From: Alectoria sarmentosa
Lineage: Eukaryota; Ascomycota; Lecanoromycetes; Lecanorales; Parmeliaceae
Length of the DNA: 64,000 bases
Assembly: GCA_009733775.1 (NCBI GenBank)
Contig: WOGZ01000078.1
Span: forward strand, 1 to 64,000
Direction: 5' to 3'
Positions 12,248-24,802 of the stretch are shown here, in pieces. The notes beneath the pieces are model-generated. The model was given only the letters and a program-made list of their open reading frames with translations. It was not told the origin of the DNA and searched no databases. Positions within the stretch are counted from its first letter, which is position 1; every line of letters begins with the position of its first letter. Made by a program: the position numbers and the translations under genes.

Positions 12248-14580
12248 ATGAGCGAAGGAGATGTTCAGCCGCCTAGTGCGCCCATGGTCGTTGCAGAGGC
12301 GCACAACATTGGTAAATGAAAAGTTCGAGTGCGTGAAGGATCCCTGCTGACCACGGAGCCCAGATACATACCATGTCCCTAAGCAGATGTTTGAGTGAGT
12401 CCAAACGAGACCCACATCCTCTCCTTGCATTTCCTGACGCCGAGAAGCAAGCACCCTAGCAAGCCCCACCTGAGCAGCATGGAAGAATACCACAAGTTGT
12501 ATAAAGAGTCCATCGAGGAGCCAAAGAAGTTCTGGGGGAAGATGGCGAGGGATCTCCTCACGTGGGACAGAGACTTCCAGACTGTTCATTCCGGTTCTTT
12601 TACCCACGGTGATAACGCCTGGTTCCTCGAGGGCAGGCTCAATGCCTCGTATAATTGTATCGATCGTCATGCCTTTAAGCATCCCAACAAGCCAGCCATC
12701 ATATACGAAGCAGACGAGCCAAATGAGGGCCGCACCATTTCATACGGGGAGCTCCTCCGGGAAGTGTCACAGCTTGCCTTTGTATTGAAGCAGATGGGCG
12801 TGAAGAAAGGCGACACAGTCGCCCTTTACTTGCCCATGGTGCCTGAAGCTTTGATATCTTTTCTTGCCTGTAGTCGCATTGGTGCTGTTCATTCGGTCGT
12901 CTTCGCGGGCTTTTCGTCAGATTCCCTCCGAGACCGTGTAGTTGATGCCAATTCCAAGGTCGTCATTACTAGCGATGAGGGCAAGAGGGGCGGCAAAATA
13001 ATTGGCACCAAGAAAATAGTTGATGATGCATTGAAGCAATGCCCCAACGTCACCCACTGCCTGGTGTTCAAACGCACAGGCGCCGATCTATCCAAGAATT
13101 GGACCAGCGGGCGAGACTTCTGGTGGCATGAGGAAACGGAAAAGTATCCGAACTACATTGCTCCAGAGCCGATGAGCTCGGAAGACCCGCTTTTCCTCCT
13201 TTATACTTCGGGATCAACGGGCAAGCCGAAGGGTGTCATGCATACCACAGCCGGCTACTTGCTAGGCGCAGCAGCGACTGGCAAGTATGTTTTCGATATC
13301 CATGACAATGACAAGTTCTTCTGTGGTGGTGATGTTGGCTGGATCACTGGACATACGTACGTCGTATACGCGCCTCTTCTCCTTGGTGTTGCTACCGTTG
13401 TCTTCGAAGGCACTCCGGCATATCCCAATTTCTCGCGGTATTGGGAGGTCATCGACAAACACCAGGTCACTCAATTCTACGTAGCCCCAACAGCTCTGAG
13501 GTTGTTGAAGCGAGCCGGCGATTCCTACGCCAAGCATCCGATGAAGCATCTTCGAGTTTTAGGATCGGTCGGTGAGCCTATCGCAGCCGAAGTTTGGAAG
13601 TGGTACTTTGAGATTGTGGGAAAGGAGGAAGCTCATATCGTCGATGCGAGTAAAGCATACAAATGATAATATGTACCAGCTAATGAGATAGTAGACATAC
13701 TGGCAAACTGAGACTGGATCCCACGTGATCACGCCCTTGGGTGGTGTCACCCCAACCAAACCTGGAAGCGCTTCATTACCTTTCTTTGGTATCGAGCCTG
13801 CGATCATTGACCCAGTTTCCGGAGAAGAAATACATGGAAACGACGTAGAGGGTGTTCTGGCTATCAAGAAGCCATGGCCTAGTATGGCTCGAACCGTCTG
13901 GGGTGCTCATAAGCGCTACATGGATACGTATCTCAACGTATACAAGGGCTATTATGTGGGTCAGCCGGGGTCTTCCTCGTTCTTATGCTGCTTACATGTC
14001 GCAGTTCACTGGTGACGGCGCCGGCCGAGATCATGAAGGCTACTATTGGATCCGAGGCCGTGTGGACGATGTTGTCAACGTATCCGGGCACAGACTCTCA
14101 ACAGCCGAGATCGAGGCAGCTCTCATCGAGCATCGTGAGTGAATATGATTGTCTTGCGCAGAGACACAAGCTAACATTGGGCAGACCAAGTTGCAGAAGC
14201 GGCAGTCGTGGGCATTAACGATGAGCTCTCAGGCCAAGCTGTCAATGCCTTCGTCGCCTTGAAGGAAGGCAACGAGAGCAACGACCAAGTCAAGAAAGAT
14301 CTGGTGCTTCAAGTTCGGAAGTCCATTGGCCCTTTTGCTGCTCCGAAAGCAGTATTCGTCGTTGATGATCTTCCCAAAACGAGATCGGGTAAGATCATGA
14401 GGCGCATTCTGCGTAAGATCTTAGCCGGAGAAGAGGATTCTTTGGGTGACACCTCTACAGTGAGTGTCTAGATGCAGCTTCTTCCTTGCGCTAATCATGC
14501 TGACTCTGTGGCCCTAGCTCTCCGATCCAAGTGTGGTAGACAAGATCATCGAGATAGTCCACACATCGCGAAAGAAATAG
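12248..14580 (+). CDS. acs: Acetyl-CoA synthetase (AMP-forming)
   Basis: The enzyme converts acetate, ATP and CoA to acetyl-CoA in the cytosol or nucleus. The ATP-binding loop YTSGSTGKPKG lies at about residue 284, YWQTETG follows, and the C-terminal PKTRSGKIMRR holds the conserved, normally acetylatable Lys at 631. Exons are 12248-12311, 12364-12394, about 12448-13645, 13695-13955, 14005-14134, 14185-14459 and 14518-14580, giving about 673 residues, the normal length. The third exon may instead begin at 12445, which adds one residue. The intron at 13646-13694 must begin with GC (GAT then GCGAGT): only this junction gives D-TYWQTETG, and the next GT donor breaks the frame. The last two codon groups come from a small final exon ending in TSRKK. 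The gene corresponds to facA/acs1 of other fungi. Confidence 0.95.
13646..13694 (+). other. GC-AG intron in acetyl-CoA synthetase
   Basis: This 49-base intron is flanked by GAT and ACATACTGG. The donor is GCGAGT rather than GTGAGT, and the acceptor is GTAG. Unspliced, the frame stops at a TGA a few codons into the intron. GC-AG introns are about one percent of introns in many eukaryotes, so this is unusual but functional in principle. Confidence 0.75.
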
Positions 14581-15337
14581 AAAGCTGCGCCAATGTTATC
14601 ATATAGTGTTATGGGGTTGAACGGTATTGAGCGTGGCTTCCTGCTTCGAGCGTTGATAGCCCAGCAAAGTTTAAACGCCGGTAGATATGAAGCAGGCCTT
14701 TAGCCAGTACGATAGCCTGTCAGGATCGAAGCTATGTTTCAAGGTTCAAAGACGAAGATGATGCTCGTGGAAGCTCAGGCATTTGGATACATATATGTCT
14801 GAGGCCTGGTGGCTGCCAGAGTGCAGCGAACAAATCACAGGCAGTCTCGGCCGCATAAACTAAGTACCTAAGCACTTTAGCATTTGGCCACCTTCCCTAA
14901 AATAGACACACTCCCGTTACCGCGGGTAACGATTTGACTGTCAGACGCCAATAGACTGTCCCCTCATTGTCATGCTCTTGACGAAAATTACCCTTCTCTT
15001 GGCCTATTGCTTCCTCTCATCTGGCGGACGCTTCGAACTTGACTTGCTGCTGTTAAAGAGTACAACATCTCCATTTGGTCTTTTGTCTCAGTGCCTGTGT
15101 CAGCGCCGAGTACATGCGATCTTTGGGGCCACCAAGGCTGAAATCTACTTCTCAGTCCTGTGAAATAGAACCTCTCTCACGGATTTGAAAATTGCGTTAC
15201 CATCAGCACCCACCTTTTCTTCTAGAAAACCTTTGAAAAATCTCCTTCAATCGCTTGCAGTTTTACTCTAATCGTTGGTCTCCTAAGTTAATTTTCAAGC
15301 ACTGTCTTTGGCTGTCGCTCCTTCCTCTAAACAGATT
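14581..15337. other. Spacer between acetyl-CoA synthetase and ADAM protease
   Basis: No gene can be supported. A 63-codon frame at 14972-15163 has no family features. The region presumably includes the synthetase terminator and the protease promoter. Confidence 0.45.
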
Positions 15338-17841
15338 ATGAAGGTGCCGTACCGAATAGGCACAAACGTCAGCACGATATGCCTTCTGTTCACCTTTGCC
15401 CAAAGTACGAATCCACTCTACCGTGAGATGCAGACTGTAAGCTAATGACTTGTCACAGCGCATTCCCTAAGCAGAAAACCCCTAAATTACTTGACCCTCG
15501 TCGAGAGCCCTGAAATCGGCACACCTTCGTCCCGTGTACATGCATACTCACATTTCGACCTCTTTTTCGACCTTCACCAGGGAAGGCAGCAGGTGAAGCT
15601 TACTCTCGAGCCGAACCATGAGATAATAGCAAACGGAGCGACTGTGCAATATCTAGGACAGGACGGCAAATTAGTACGGACAGAGGAAATCGATCGACGA
15701 GCACACAAAGTTTTCAAGGGAGATGCATGGACCCAGGATAACGATGGGAGATGGACGAAGATCGGTTGGGCCAGAATAGTAATTCGGAGAGATGGGATCG
15801 ACCCATTGTTTGAAGGCGCATTTACAATCATGCACGATCATCATCACATCCAATTACGATCAAACTACATGTCTACGAAGCATGCATTGGATCCTGAATT
15901 GGAACCAAGTCACGACGAGTACATGACAATATTCCGGGATTCAGACATCGACAAGAGACCATTGAACGGCCATCCAGAGCTACGGAGATCGGGCGCAATT
16001 CAAGGATCCTGCAGATCTCATGAACTACAATTCAACTCCGACCCCCAGCAAACCGTGCTGAAGCGCAACGTTGGGTCTTGGGGCGCTACTCCCATCAATT
16101 CATTATTCGGGAAGCGACAAATTGATACCGGCGGTATCCCTGCTGGGGGTAACTCTGGCAGTGTCAATCTGAAAAGCACTATTGGTAATTCAGCTGGTTG
16201 TCCTACAACACGAAAAGTGGCTTTGATTGGTGTAGCTACCGATTGCACCTACACCGGGTCGTTCAATTCATCCGAAACTGCACATTCTAATGTTATCACA
16301 CAAATTAACTCAGCTTCGAATGTGTACGAAAGTACTTTCAATATCTCATTGGGGCTCCAGAATCTCACTGTTAGCGACGCGACATGCCCTGGCACTCCAG
16401 CCGCCGCCACGCCGTGGAACACTGGCTGCGGAGGCAATACGTCAATCACAGATCGGCTTAATACGTTTTCGCAATGGCGAGGTGAAAACCCGGATAGCAA
16501 TGCTTATTGGACCCTTTTGACTACTTGCCAAACTGGTGCCGAGGTCGGTCTATCATGGCTCGGTCAACTCTGCGTGAACGACGTAACGAACAGCTCGGGA
16601 GAAGCCGTCAGTGGTGCCAATGTAGTAGCAAAGACTTCAACAGAATGGCAAGTCATTGCCCACGAATCCGGTCATACCTTTGGAGCTGTCCATGACTGCG
16701 ATTCGCAGACCTGTGCATCAAGCGAGACCGTCAATTCCCAGCAATGCTGCCCTCTCAGTACCACTACTTGCGATGCTGGGTCCAAGTACATCATGAATCC
16801 TTATGAGGTGGATGGCATATCGGCATTCAGCGCCTGCACCGTCGGTAATATCTGCTCTGCTCTTGGCCGTAACAGTGTCTCGAGTTCCTGCCTATCCGAT
16901 AACAAAGGTGTCACAACGATCACCGGCCAACAATGCGGCAACGGCATTGTCGAAGAGGGCGAAGACTGCGATTGTGGGGGCACCGCGAACTGTGCTAACA
17001 ACGTATGCTGCGACGCCACGACCTGTAAATTCAAGAATGGTGCTGTCTGCGATCCGTCGAACGAGGACTGCTGCACTGACTGCCAACTCTCCAACGCTGG
17101 CACAGTATGTAGAGCCAGTACCGGCCAGTGCGACCCGCAGGAGACTTGTAGTGGCACCAACGCGACCTGCCCCCTCGATGTCTCTGCGCCCAATGGACAG
17201 AGCTGCGGAAACAGCTCCCAAAGTCTCCAATGCGCAAGCGGACAATGTACATCGAGGGATCAGCAGTGTAAGACATTGATGGGTTCATACACGACGAAAA
17301 ACGACACCTACGCCTGTAACAGCCAAGATTGCACGCTCTCGTGTGCTTCCCCGGAATTCGGGCCTGGTGTCTGTTACAGTATGCAGCAGAATTTCCTTGA
17401 CGGTACTGTGTGCGGTGGCGGTGGGAAGTGCAATAATGTAAGTATAATCGCGCTTTCCTCCCATCTTCCCATCAGTTACTGATCTTCAACCAGGGTCAAT
17501 GCAAAGGTTCAACCACTGCCAAAGAGATCGGTAGCTGGATTCATGACAATCGTAATCTCGTCATTGGCATATGCTGTGGCATTGGCGGTCTCCTGCTGCT
17601 TTCGATCCTGAGCTGCATTGTACGGCGCTGTAGACGCTCTCGGCAGCCGCGTCGAACCCAGCCAATGATGCCGCCCATGCACCAAGGGTGGGGAGGGGCC
17701 CCCATGCCGCAGGGCGCGTGGATGAGTGGCGCGCAGCAGGGACCAGGACGTAGCGGTAGCGGCCCGGGGTATGGAGGCTACAAAGGAGGTCCGCAGTATC
17801 CACCGCCTGGATATGTGCAGCCTAGTGTGCGATATGCTTGA
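15338..17841 (+). CDS. ADAM-family zinc metalloprotease with disintegrin domain
   Basis: This is a secretory-pathway, membrane-anchored metalloprotease of the fungal ADM-B type. Exon 1 (15338-15404) encodes an N-terminal hydrophobic signal sequence (TICLLFTFAQ). Introns are 15405-15458 and 17438-17493, giving 797 residues. A propeptide region is followed by the catalytic domain with the zinc site HESGHTFGAVHD, whose first His is residue 424 and whose Glu is the catalytic base. A Cys-rich disintegrin region starts at about 513 (CGNGIVEEGEDCDCGG), followed by further Cys-rich sequence, one transmembrane segment at about 703-725 and a short basic, then Gly/Pro-rich cytosolic tail. All key catalytic residues are present, so activity is expected. 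Substrates are unknown; fungal ADAMs are linked in the literature to secreted proteolysis and allergens. Confidence 0.93.
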
Positions 17842-18024
17842 ATTGGTAGGTATGGGAAGGACTTGGGGCTTGCGTTGTATCTGCATCGGTTGGCGTTGGA
17901 TGATGTGAGCCGAGAGGCACAAGGGGTGTAGATATGACGGACGGCTTGAACGGACAAGAAAGGTTGAGAAGCATGTAGCGATGGATATAGTAGATAAAGT
18001 CTCGGTACCTGTCTACACATACAA

Positions 18025-18027
18025 CAA

Positions 18028-18063
<36 letters not shown>

Positions 18064-18083
18064 CTACTATTATTACTACTACT
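18025..18083 (+). repeat. AAC microsatellite followed by TAT/TAC run
   Basis: More than ten near-perfect AAC units run from about 18025, followed by a short TAT/TAC-rich run. This lies in the 3' flank of the ADAM gene and is probably a length-variable microsatellite. Confidence 0.9.
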
Positions 18084-19746
18084 TCAGTACTACCCTTTTA
18101 TGTCGAAGTGGGATTGTCTGGGTATGCCCACATCTGCTCCGATTTGATGACTCTGGACCCCCCCCCCGACAGCCATAATTTGACGCCGGTGAGGTACACG
18201 TCCATCCTTGTGAGCCCAACTTTGACGTGACCGTCCTGCCCCTGATTGATCTAACGAGGGTTCATTTGGAGGCGGGCGAGAAGAATGATTAGTAGGTATT
18301 GGTAGATACTTGTAAGTAGGTCCTTCAGATTCCTGGGGGAGATATTAGGTGTGGCGGGTGTAAGGGATGTGCGCGGACCCTTTTCCTTTGGTTGATGTCG
18401 ACGAGGGTAGGGTGCATGGGAGTAGTGGTCTGAGCGGCGAATTTAGAGCTTCCAAGTGAAGCGCTTATGGCATCATGGCATGACCGATTCACCCCACGTA
18501 ATCTGGTCAGCGTACTAAAGTAAATTGGGACTAAGTCCTGGGTGCTTGTCAATTTAAGGTTGAATTAATTCGGTGCCATACCTAGCGAGCTAAGTAAGGT
18601 ACTTGAGTCTACTCGATGTAAAGTACCTTACCTTAAAGTACTGTGTAGGTCGGTAGGTAGGTAGGTAGTAAGAAACATGGCTAAGGAAGGCTACATGGCT
18701 AAGGATGGCTGCCTACCTAGATGCTCAACAAGGTAGATGCTCTTATCCGTAAATGCATCTTGATCCGCTGCATTTTGGCAAGCGACGAGTCTTGGCTCGG
18801 AAATCAAAAGACTGCTCTTGTCGGTTTTACCTTTCCTTGCGCCTATAAGTTACACTTGTAGTAGGTAGTATGTATGATGGTATCCGTCAGTACTAAGGTA
18901 AGGTAGCTCGGTAGAAGGGTGGTGAGAGCGGCTCAACTTTTTCGCGGAGCCAGCTGCCTTCCCAGGCGATGCGTTGGAGATCTACAAGGACATGTGAATG
19001 CGGGTCGTGAATCTCTAATCCCTTCGTGTCAGCCTCACCAGTAGAGTACCACACCACCCTCGAGGAATTAATGAATGAATGAATGAAGGAATGAAGGAAT
19101 AAATTCAACTTGACCTGGAGAGAAAGCGAGCATCTCAAGAGTGTTTTCCGTCGGGATGGAGTCGGATGGAATTTGAGTACTCGTGTATAAACGATAGCAT
19201 GTAAAAAGTAAGGAACTGGAAGAGGGCTGGCTGGTCCCCGGCAATGGATTATGGCATACTCCGTACGGTAGCTGAAATAATGCCTAGAGGGGATCCCGGC
19301 AGCCACTTTGGACTGCGGCGATCCGAAAGGTGCCTAAATTTTAGCTTGGCCAGCCATGATTGGAGTTGGGAGGGAGTCAAGGAACGATGGAGCAAGCTTG
19401 TGATACGGTCTTGTAGGTTTGCGATGCAAGCACCTAAGCCGTTCTCTGTCGTGGGGATATTATTAAAGTATCCCTTGGTTTTTTTGCGTCGCAATTATTC
19501 GCTCCTTGCCACCCATTTGCATTTGCAAATCATGGTATCTCGAAGAATAATAATAATATCTCCATCAAAGGCTCCCTGGCCACCCTCAAATCCTCCACCT
19601 TCCATGCCTTGTAACTACCTTACCTATATTTGGTACTTCAACTTAAGGTTCGGCACGTCCACGTCTGGTCATCAAAACCCAGGGGAAGGGAATTGAATTG
19701 CTTGCCCGTCACGTTCTGACCGCTGCCTCCCCTCCCGCCGCAGCCA

Positions 19747-19819
19747 CTCACCTCTCTCCTCTCTCCTCTCACCTCTCACCTCTCACCTCTCACCTCTCAC
19801 ATCTCACATCTCACATCTT
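19747..19819 (+). repeat. CTCACCT/CTCACAT tandem minisatellite in Ssn6 leader
   Basis: Tandem copies of a 7-base pyrimidine-rich unit (CTCACCT, drifting to CTCACAT) end about 50 bases before the ATG at 19873. The position suggests the 5' leader or core promoter of the corepressor gene, where unit number could affect transcription or translation. Confidence 0.85.
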
Positions 19820-19872
19820 ACCTCCTCCACAACCACTGTCCCTCGCTCCATTCATCATCCAAAATTTCCCCC

Positions 19873-22778
19873 ATGGCGAATCATCATCATCAACCAGCCT
19901 CTCCTGGAGGTGTGCATCTGCATCATGGTCTACACGCCGGACATCCTCAAGTCAACGGTCACATGCCAATGCAACAACCATCACACGCTAAGATTACACC
20001 TGCGCATCTCTCCGCCCAGAGCGAGAACATTTGGTTGGGAATAGGTATCGACTCCCTCGCGCCTATCAATAATTGCTTCATCGCAAACTAAGGCTTCGCA
20101 TAGGGAGTACGTGTGAGCTTCAAGGAGACTCCGATGGCGCCCTTTATGCCTACGAGCAGGCCCTACGCCACAATTACCAGTCGATTCAAGCCCTCAACGC
20201 AATATCATGTATCCTGAGAACAAAAGAAAACTTTCCGAGGGCCGTGGAATACCTACAAACTATACTCAAACTCGATAACAGTAATGGTGAAGTCTGGGGC
20301 AGCTTGGGTAGCTACATCCGTATTGTGCATCAAGCAATCCAGCTGACGGGAAAAAAGGCCACTGCTTCCTCATGATGGAGGATCTCCAGCAAGCTTATGC
20401 AGCGTATCAGCAGGCTCTGTATCACCTCCGAGACCCCAAAGTAAGTGCTCCCTGATGCATTAGTTGCTCTGGCTCACCTTGGGTAGGAACCAAAACTGTG
20501 GTACGGTATTGGCATCTTATACGACCGTTATGGCTCCCTTGAGCATGCCGAAGAGGCCTTTTCCCAAGTCATGCATATGCAGCCAGACTTCGAGAAAGCA
20601 AACGAGATCTACTTCCGTCTTGGGATAATATACAAACAGCAACAGAAGTACGACCAAAGCCTAGAGGTAAGATCCTGCGCCTGGTCTGCTGGCGTATCTT
20701 GCTGACAAAACAAAAGTGTTTCAAGTATATTGTCCAGAACCCCCCCAGGCCACTGACCGAAGAGGACATTTGGTTTCAGATTGGTCACGTTCACGAACAG
20801 CGCAAAGACGTATGTATCCGGATCCAGCTACCAGCCTGTGACTGACACCGGATGGACAGTATGATGCCGCCAAAGCAGCGTATCGAAGGGTTCTCGATAG
20901 GGATCCTAACCATGCCAAGGTCTTACAACAGCTTGGATGGTTGCACCATCAGGAAAGTCCTTTATTCAACAGCCAAGAGCAGGCAATTGAGTATTTGGAG
21001 AAATCCGTGAGCTCTGGTAAGTCGTGCACAGTCTAGCGTATACTCTTGTGGTATTGATCATCCCAGACAACACGGATGCGCAAAGCTGGTATCTTCTTGG
21101 AAGGTGCTACATGTCCCAGCAAAAATACTCGAAGGCGTACGAAGCCTATCAGCAAGCGGTCTATCGAGATGGCCGTAATCCCACATTCTGGTGCTCCATT
21201 GGCGTGCTGTATTATCAAATCAACCAGTACCGAGATGCCCTCGATGCGTATTCCCGAGCGATCCGATTGAACCCGTACATCTCCGAAGTCTGGTATGACC
21301 TTGGGACTTTGGTGAGATTTCGGGAAACACGGTTACCTAGAGAAATTGAAACTAACAAATGGTAGTATGAATCATGTAACAATCAGACTGCTGATGCACT
21401 TGACGCATACCAACGGGCCTTCGACCTCGACCCGAGCAATATGTATATCAAAGCTCGCTTACAGCTTCTACGTAACAATGGACAATCTACCGGGATGCCT
21501 AATCAGCAAAACGCCCCAGTACCACAAGACGTGCATCCTCAGCAATATCAGAACCCTGGCGTTGGTGCTCCTCCGGGCCCGCAGTGGGGTGTTCCCACAG
21601 GTCCCCCTTCGGTGCTTCATGGACCCAGTACAGCACAAAATGGCACAGCATCCGATTGGAGTCGGCGGTTGGCAGACATCACCAATCCTCAACCTCAACC
21701 TCAGACTCAACCCTCTAGTATGTACGATCAGCGCGAGCCTGTTAGGCCGCCGCCGTCACAAAGGCAAGGCAGCCCACGTCAGGATCAGATCAGGCAATAC
21801 CAAGAGCAGCACCGACATACCCCAATACGACGAGCTTCACCACCACCAAATCTGAATCACATTGGGACACTCCCTTTTTCAGCACCCCAGTCTCTACCGC
21901 AGCCACAACTACCTGTGTCTGGGCCAACGACCGCTAACCGTATTCCCAATCCAAATTATGGTGCTCCAGACCCTAGCTTGAGACTTGCCACGAGCAGCAG
22001 TCAATTACCCCCAGGCCCTCGAGCTCCCTACGGACGTGGAGACAGTCCTCCGCCTGAGATAAGACCGATTGCAGAGGCTAGAGTGTCTCCACCAGGCCCC
22101 AACTACCCGCCGCAACCGCATTATCAACAACATCACCCCAATACCTCACAATCGGTAGGAATTGCTGCTGGTGCACCACCACCGATCGCGGCACTCGCTG
22201 CTGCTGAAGCTGCTGCTCGTGAGAGAGATGACCGACCATCCACCGGCTTCAAGCGCAGCCATGAGTCTGATGATGAGTACAAGGTCGCGAGCAAGCACCA
22301 CGCAAATGGCGAAAGCCGCAACAGGTTGGAAGACCATCGTCACCGTAGAGCGTCGCCGCCAGACAGGAAGTCTTCTCCTCGGCCGAGGCCAGGGTCCCCA
22401 CGGGGGAGAGCACAGTCTCCTCTTTATGGCAGGCCGGCATCTCCTCTAGTCAGACACAGTCGAAGCTCTTCTACTGCTAGACGTGAGGAACAAAGGAGGG
22501 CCGACGAGACTTATCATCCATCCGAAGCGGCTCATCATCCACCAACGCTGCCTTCAATGCATCAGCCAACGGCGATTGAGCCTCCTCAAACACCTGTCTC
22601 TGATGCTGGCTGCGAAGGGCGCCGAGAGGCATACGAAGCAGCAGCGAGGAAAATGGAGGTTGACGAAGATTATGATGACGAGGGTGTGGAAGAGAAACGG
22701 AAGGAAGGATCGGGAGGAGGGAATAGTCCGCAACACAACAACATGAATGGCCAACCAAAAATCGAGGCGCAGAAGTGA
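19873..22778 (+). CDS. Ssn6/Cyc8 general transcriptional corepressor
   Basis: This TPR protein partners with Tup1-type WD repeats to repress transcription, including glucose-repressed genes. The N-terminus is His/Gln-rich, then tandem TPR motifs fill roughly residues 45-390 (for example GALYAYEQALRHN, AVEYLQTILKLD, ALDAYSRAIRLNP, ALDAYQRAFDLDPSN). The remaining half is Pro/Gln/Arg/Ser-rich and disordered, ending in an acidic stretch. Seven introns: 20045-20103, 20308-20357, 20441-20486, 20667-20716, 20810-20859, 21017-21066 and 21312-21365. All are GT-AG and keep the TPR frame, giving 848 residues. Without splicing the repeats are scattered over several frames, which could mislead simple gene callers. 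The assignment is secure from TPR order and the long proline-rich tail. Confidence 0.93.
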
Positions 22779-23951
22779 CTGAATCATTCTCACATACGTA
22801 AGTCTCGGTTAACTCTCGTCCTCTAGCAATGCTGTGCTAACAATTTGACAAGTTTATATACCGACGTAGGCATTCAAACGCCGGATACCATTACGATTCC
22901 CAGCATGATCTCGGAGTTATGGGAACTGCATATAGATGCAGTTTGTGTGTACATGAGATTTGGATTCCGTGTTGTTTACGTGAGCAGGGCTCTAGAGGGG
23001 ATGTATGCATTGAGCCGAGCCGAGCTTGCGGGGCCCTAGGCCCCAGGGGTGGAGGATATGTGGGAGAATTGGGACAATTTTGAGCGGTCGAGAGTGTGTG
23101 CCTTGAATGTCTATATTTACAATTTAAACGACCTAAGCTTCTGAAGTTCTGATATTTCCATGTGGTATCATCGCTTCTCGATAAGCTCATTCCGAAATTC
23201 AGAACCTTGCTATCGTCGTCGTTTGACATGTCAAGCATGTTCCAAGCCCAAGAATTGCTTCTTCCCAATGGATCCAGGTTTCGGTCTCATCCACCGTCTC
23301 TTATTGTTGGGAGAAAACAGAGTAGAGTACCTACATAGCCATTGGGATCAAGTTGAGACGCAGAATAACTTGGCAATCCGAACCCTACCTTTTGCTTACT
23401 TACCTATGGCTGATGGCTCGTCGTGATACATTGATACTCGCATCAGGTGCAAGATGATTTGATGACTAATCTACGTCTGGTCTCGTCTCCACATTGGTGA
23501 CATCTTGGATCTTGGATAGGCTTGCATTCACCCCGCATCCCAAACATGGTCCCTTTTTCTGCCTTGTCCAGAGACAACATGTCAGACATGTCCGACATGT
23601 TGCCCAGGTTGTCCGGCGAAGAGCTCAGCAGTCAAAGTCGAGGATACTATCCTACACAGGAACGATCCTGGCTGCCGTCGAATGGCTCTTCCTACTGTCA
23701 CCAGTATCAACGTTTCAGGCCCCTCCCCGTTGCCAAGCAGAGACCAAGACTTCCAAGACTTTACTGCTTAGCTCCAAGACCACCATCTTAAATCGTCCCC
23801 TTTCTATGCCTACTTTCTCTTCTCTAATACCGGGTAAGTGTTCCCAACATGAGGCTGCCTCGTCCACCGTCTGGTCGTTTCTTTTTCACTTCGCTGTCCT
23901 TCTCATCTCCTCCCTCCTCTTCTTCGCCGTTTCCTCTCTAATACTATCACC
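22779..23951. other. Spacer after Ssn6, promoter of membrane-protein gene
   Basis: No supported gene is seen. A possible small 3' UTR intron or tail follows the Ssn6 stop. The final 100 bases before 23952 are strongly pyrimidine-rich, as is usual just before a fungal start codon. A frame at 23494-23955 is open mainly because of this bias. Confidence 0.45.
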
Positions 23952-24802
23952 ATGATTGAAAGCGTCGTAAAGCTTCAAGGGAGGCCTTCTTCCAACCCGT
24001 CTACCGCTGGCGACCGAGCTATCTCTAGGTCAAATGCAGAACACGGGGGTCTGAGACCACCAGCAGCAACATATCTACCCCGGAGGGTTATTGAGTCCTA
24101 CGCCTTTTCTGCTCCAGTTGGAACCGACGATTCAGCCAACGCACATTCTAGCTCGCAGAATCCAGAGAAAGAGCCACTTGAACGACGTTCACCCTAATTT
24201 CCACAATTTACCTTATAATCGCTCAGAGGTCATCCTTGCTAATCACGAGGATGATGGGGATGATGACCGCCCAAAAGAGCACGCGGTCTGGATATTAGTC
24301 GGCAATCTTAAATCGGGTAAGATCCCTTCTCACTGGACATATATCGAACCAACAGATCTACCTATCCGCTCTGTCGACTCTTCTTGCACCATTAGTAGCG
24401 CTTTACACCCTCCTCATGGCCGTACTCCTTTTGTTGCTCTATCCGCTGTGCTTCTGCTTGAAGCATTGGCCTACCTGCGCACCCTTTCGGCATTTTCTGT
24501 CGCTGCTCCTTGTCTTCCAGTTCGGGCTTGTATACTCTTCATACGACATATGTGACCCCGTCCATTCTAAGACTAGCGGCGTCATGGTAGTCGTCCTTGT
24601 CTCCATGCTTTCTCCTCTGTATAGCATGGCTATAGCTGTAGCGACTTGGGTCGCTGGTGCATTCTGGTTATACACTGCTATATTGGGAATTCCAGATGGG
24701 AGGGAAGACAGAAGCGATGGGGGAGAGGCAGTTCTAGCAGTGAGAGGATGGTGGGAAAGGTGGTTAATTCAAAGCTTGGAGCAAGAGGACCATGTCGCAT
24801 GA
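23952..24802 (+). CDS. Unrecognised multi-pass membrane protein
   Basis: I do not recognise this protein. The model joins exon 1 (23952-24186), exon 2 (24227-24297) and exon 3 (24356-24802) into 250 residues. Support: a CT-rich leader and ATCACC before the ATG, and two junctions that keep phase and join HAVWIL to IYLSALSTLL, making one continuous hydrophobic helix. The N-terminal third is polar and low-complexity, followed by an acidic stretch (HEDDGDDDRPKEH), then about four hydrophobic segments and the soluble end VRGWWERWLIQSLEQ. The donors GTTCAC and GTCGGC are weak; the first intron (40 bases) has a CTAAT branch point. An alternative second intron, 24317-24395, would give a slightly different helix. 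The function is unknown. Confidence 0.5.

Larger units (their letters stand above)
17842..19872. other. 2-kb spacer rich in simple repeats
   Basis: No gene is supported. The stretch contains an AAC run at about 18025-18062, a poly-C run near 18160, a TAGG run at 18649-18668 next to several AGGTAAGG-type motifs (18590-18670 and 18890-18905), a GAAT run at 19071-19100 and a CTCACCT-type minisatellite at 19747-19819 just before the Ssn6 start. The density of repeats is higher than in other spacers here. Confidence 0.6.

Noticed and set aside
16801..17288. Overlapping frames on both strands inside the ADAM gene
   Set aside because: They are shadows of the Cys-rich disintegrin region, which has clear family motifs in the main frame.
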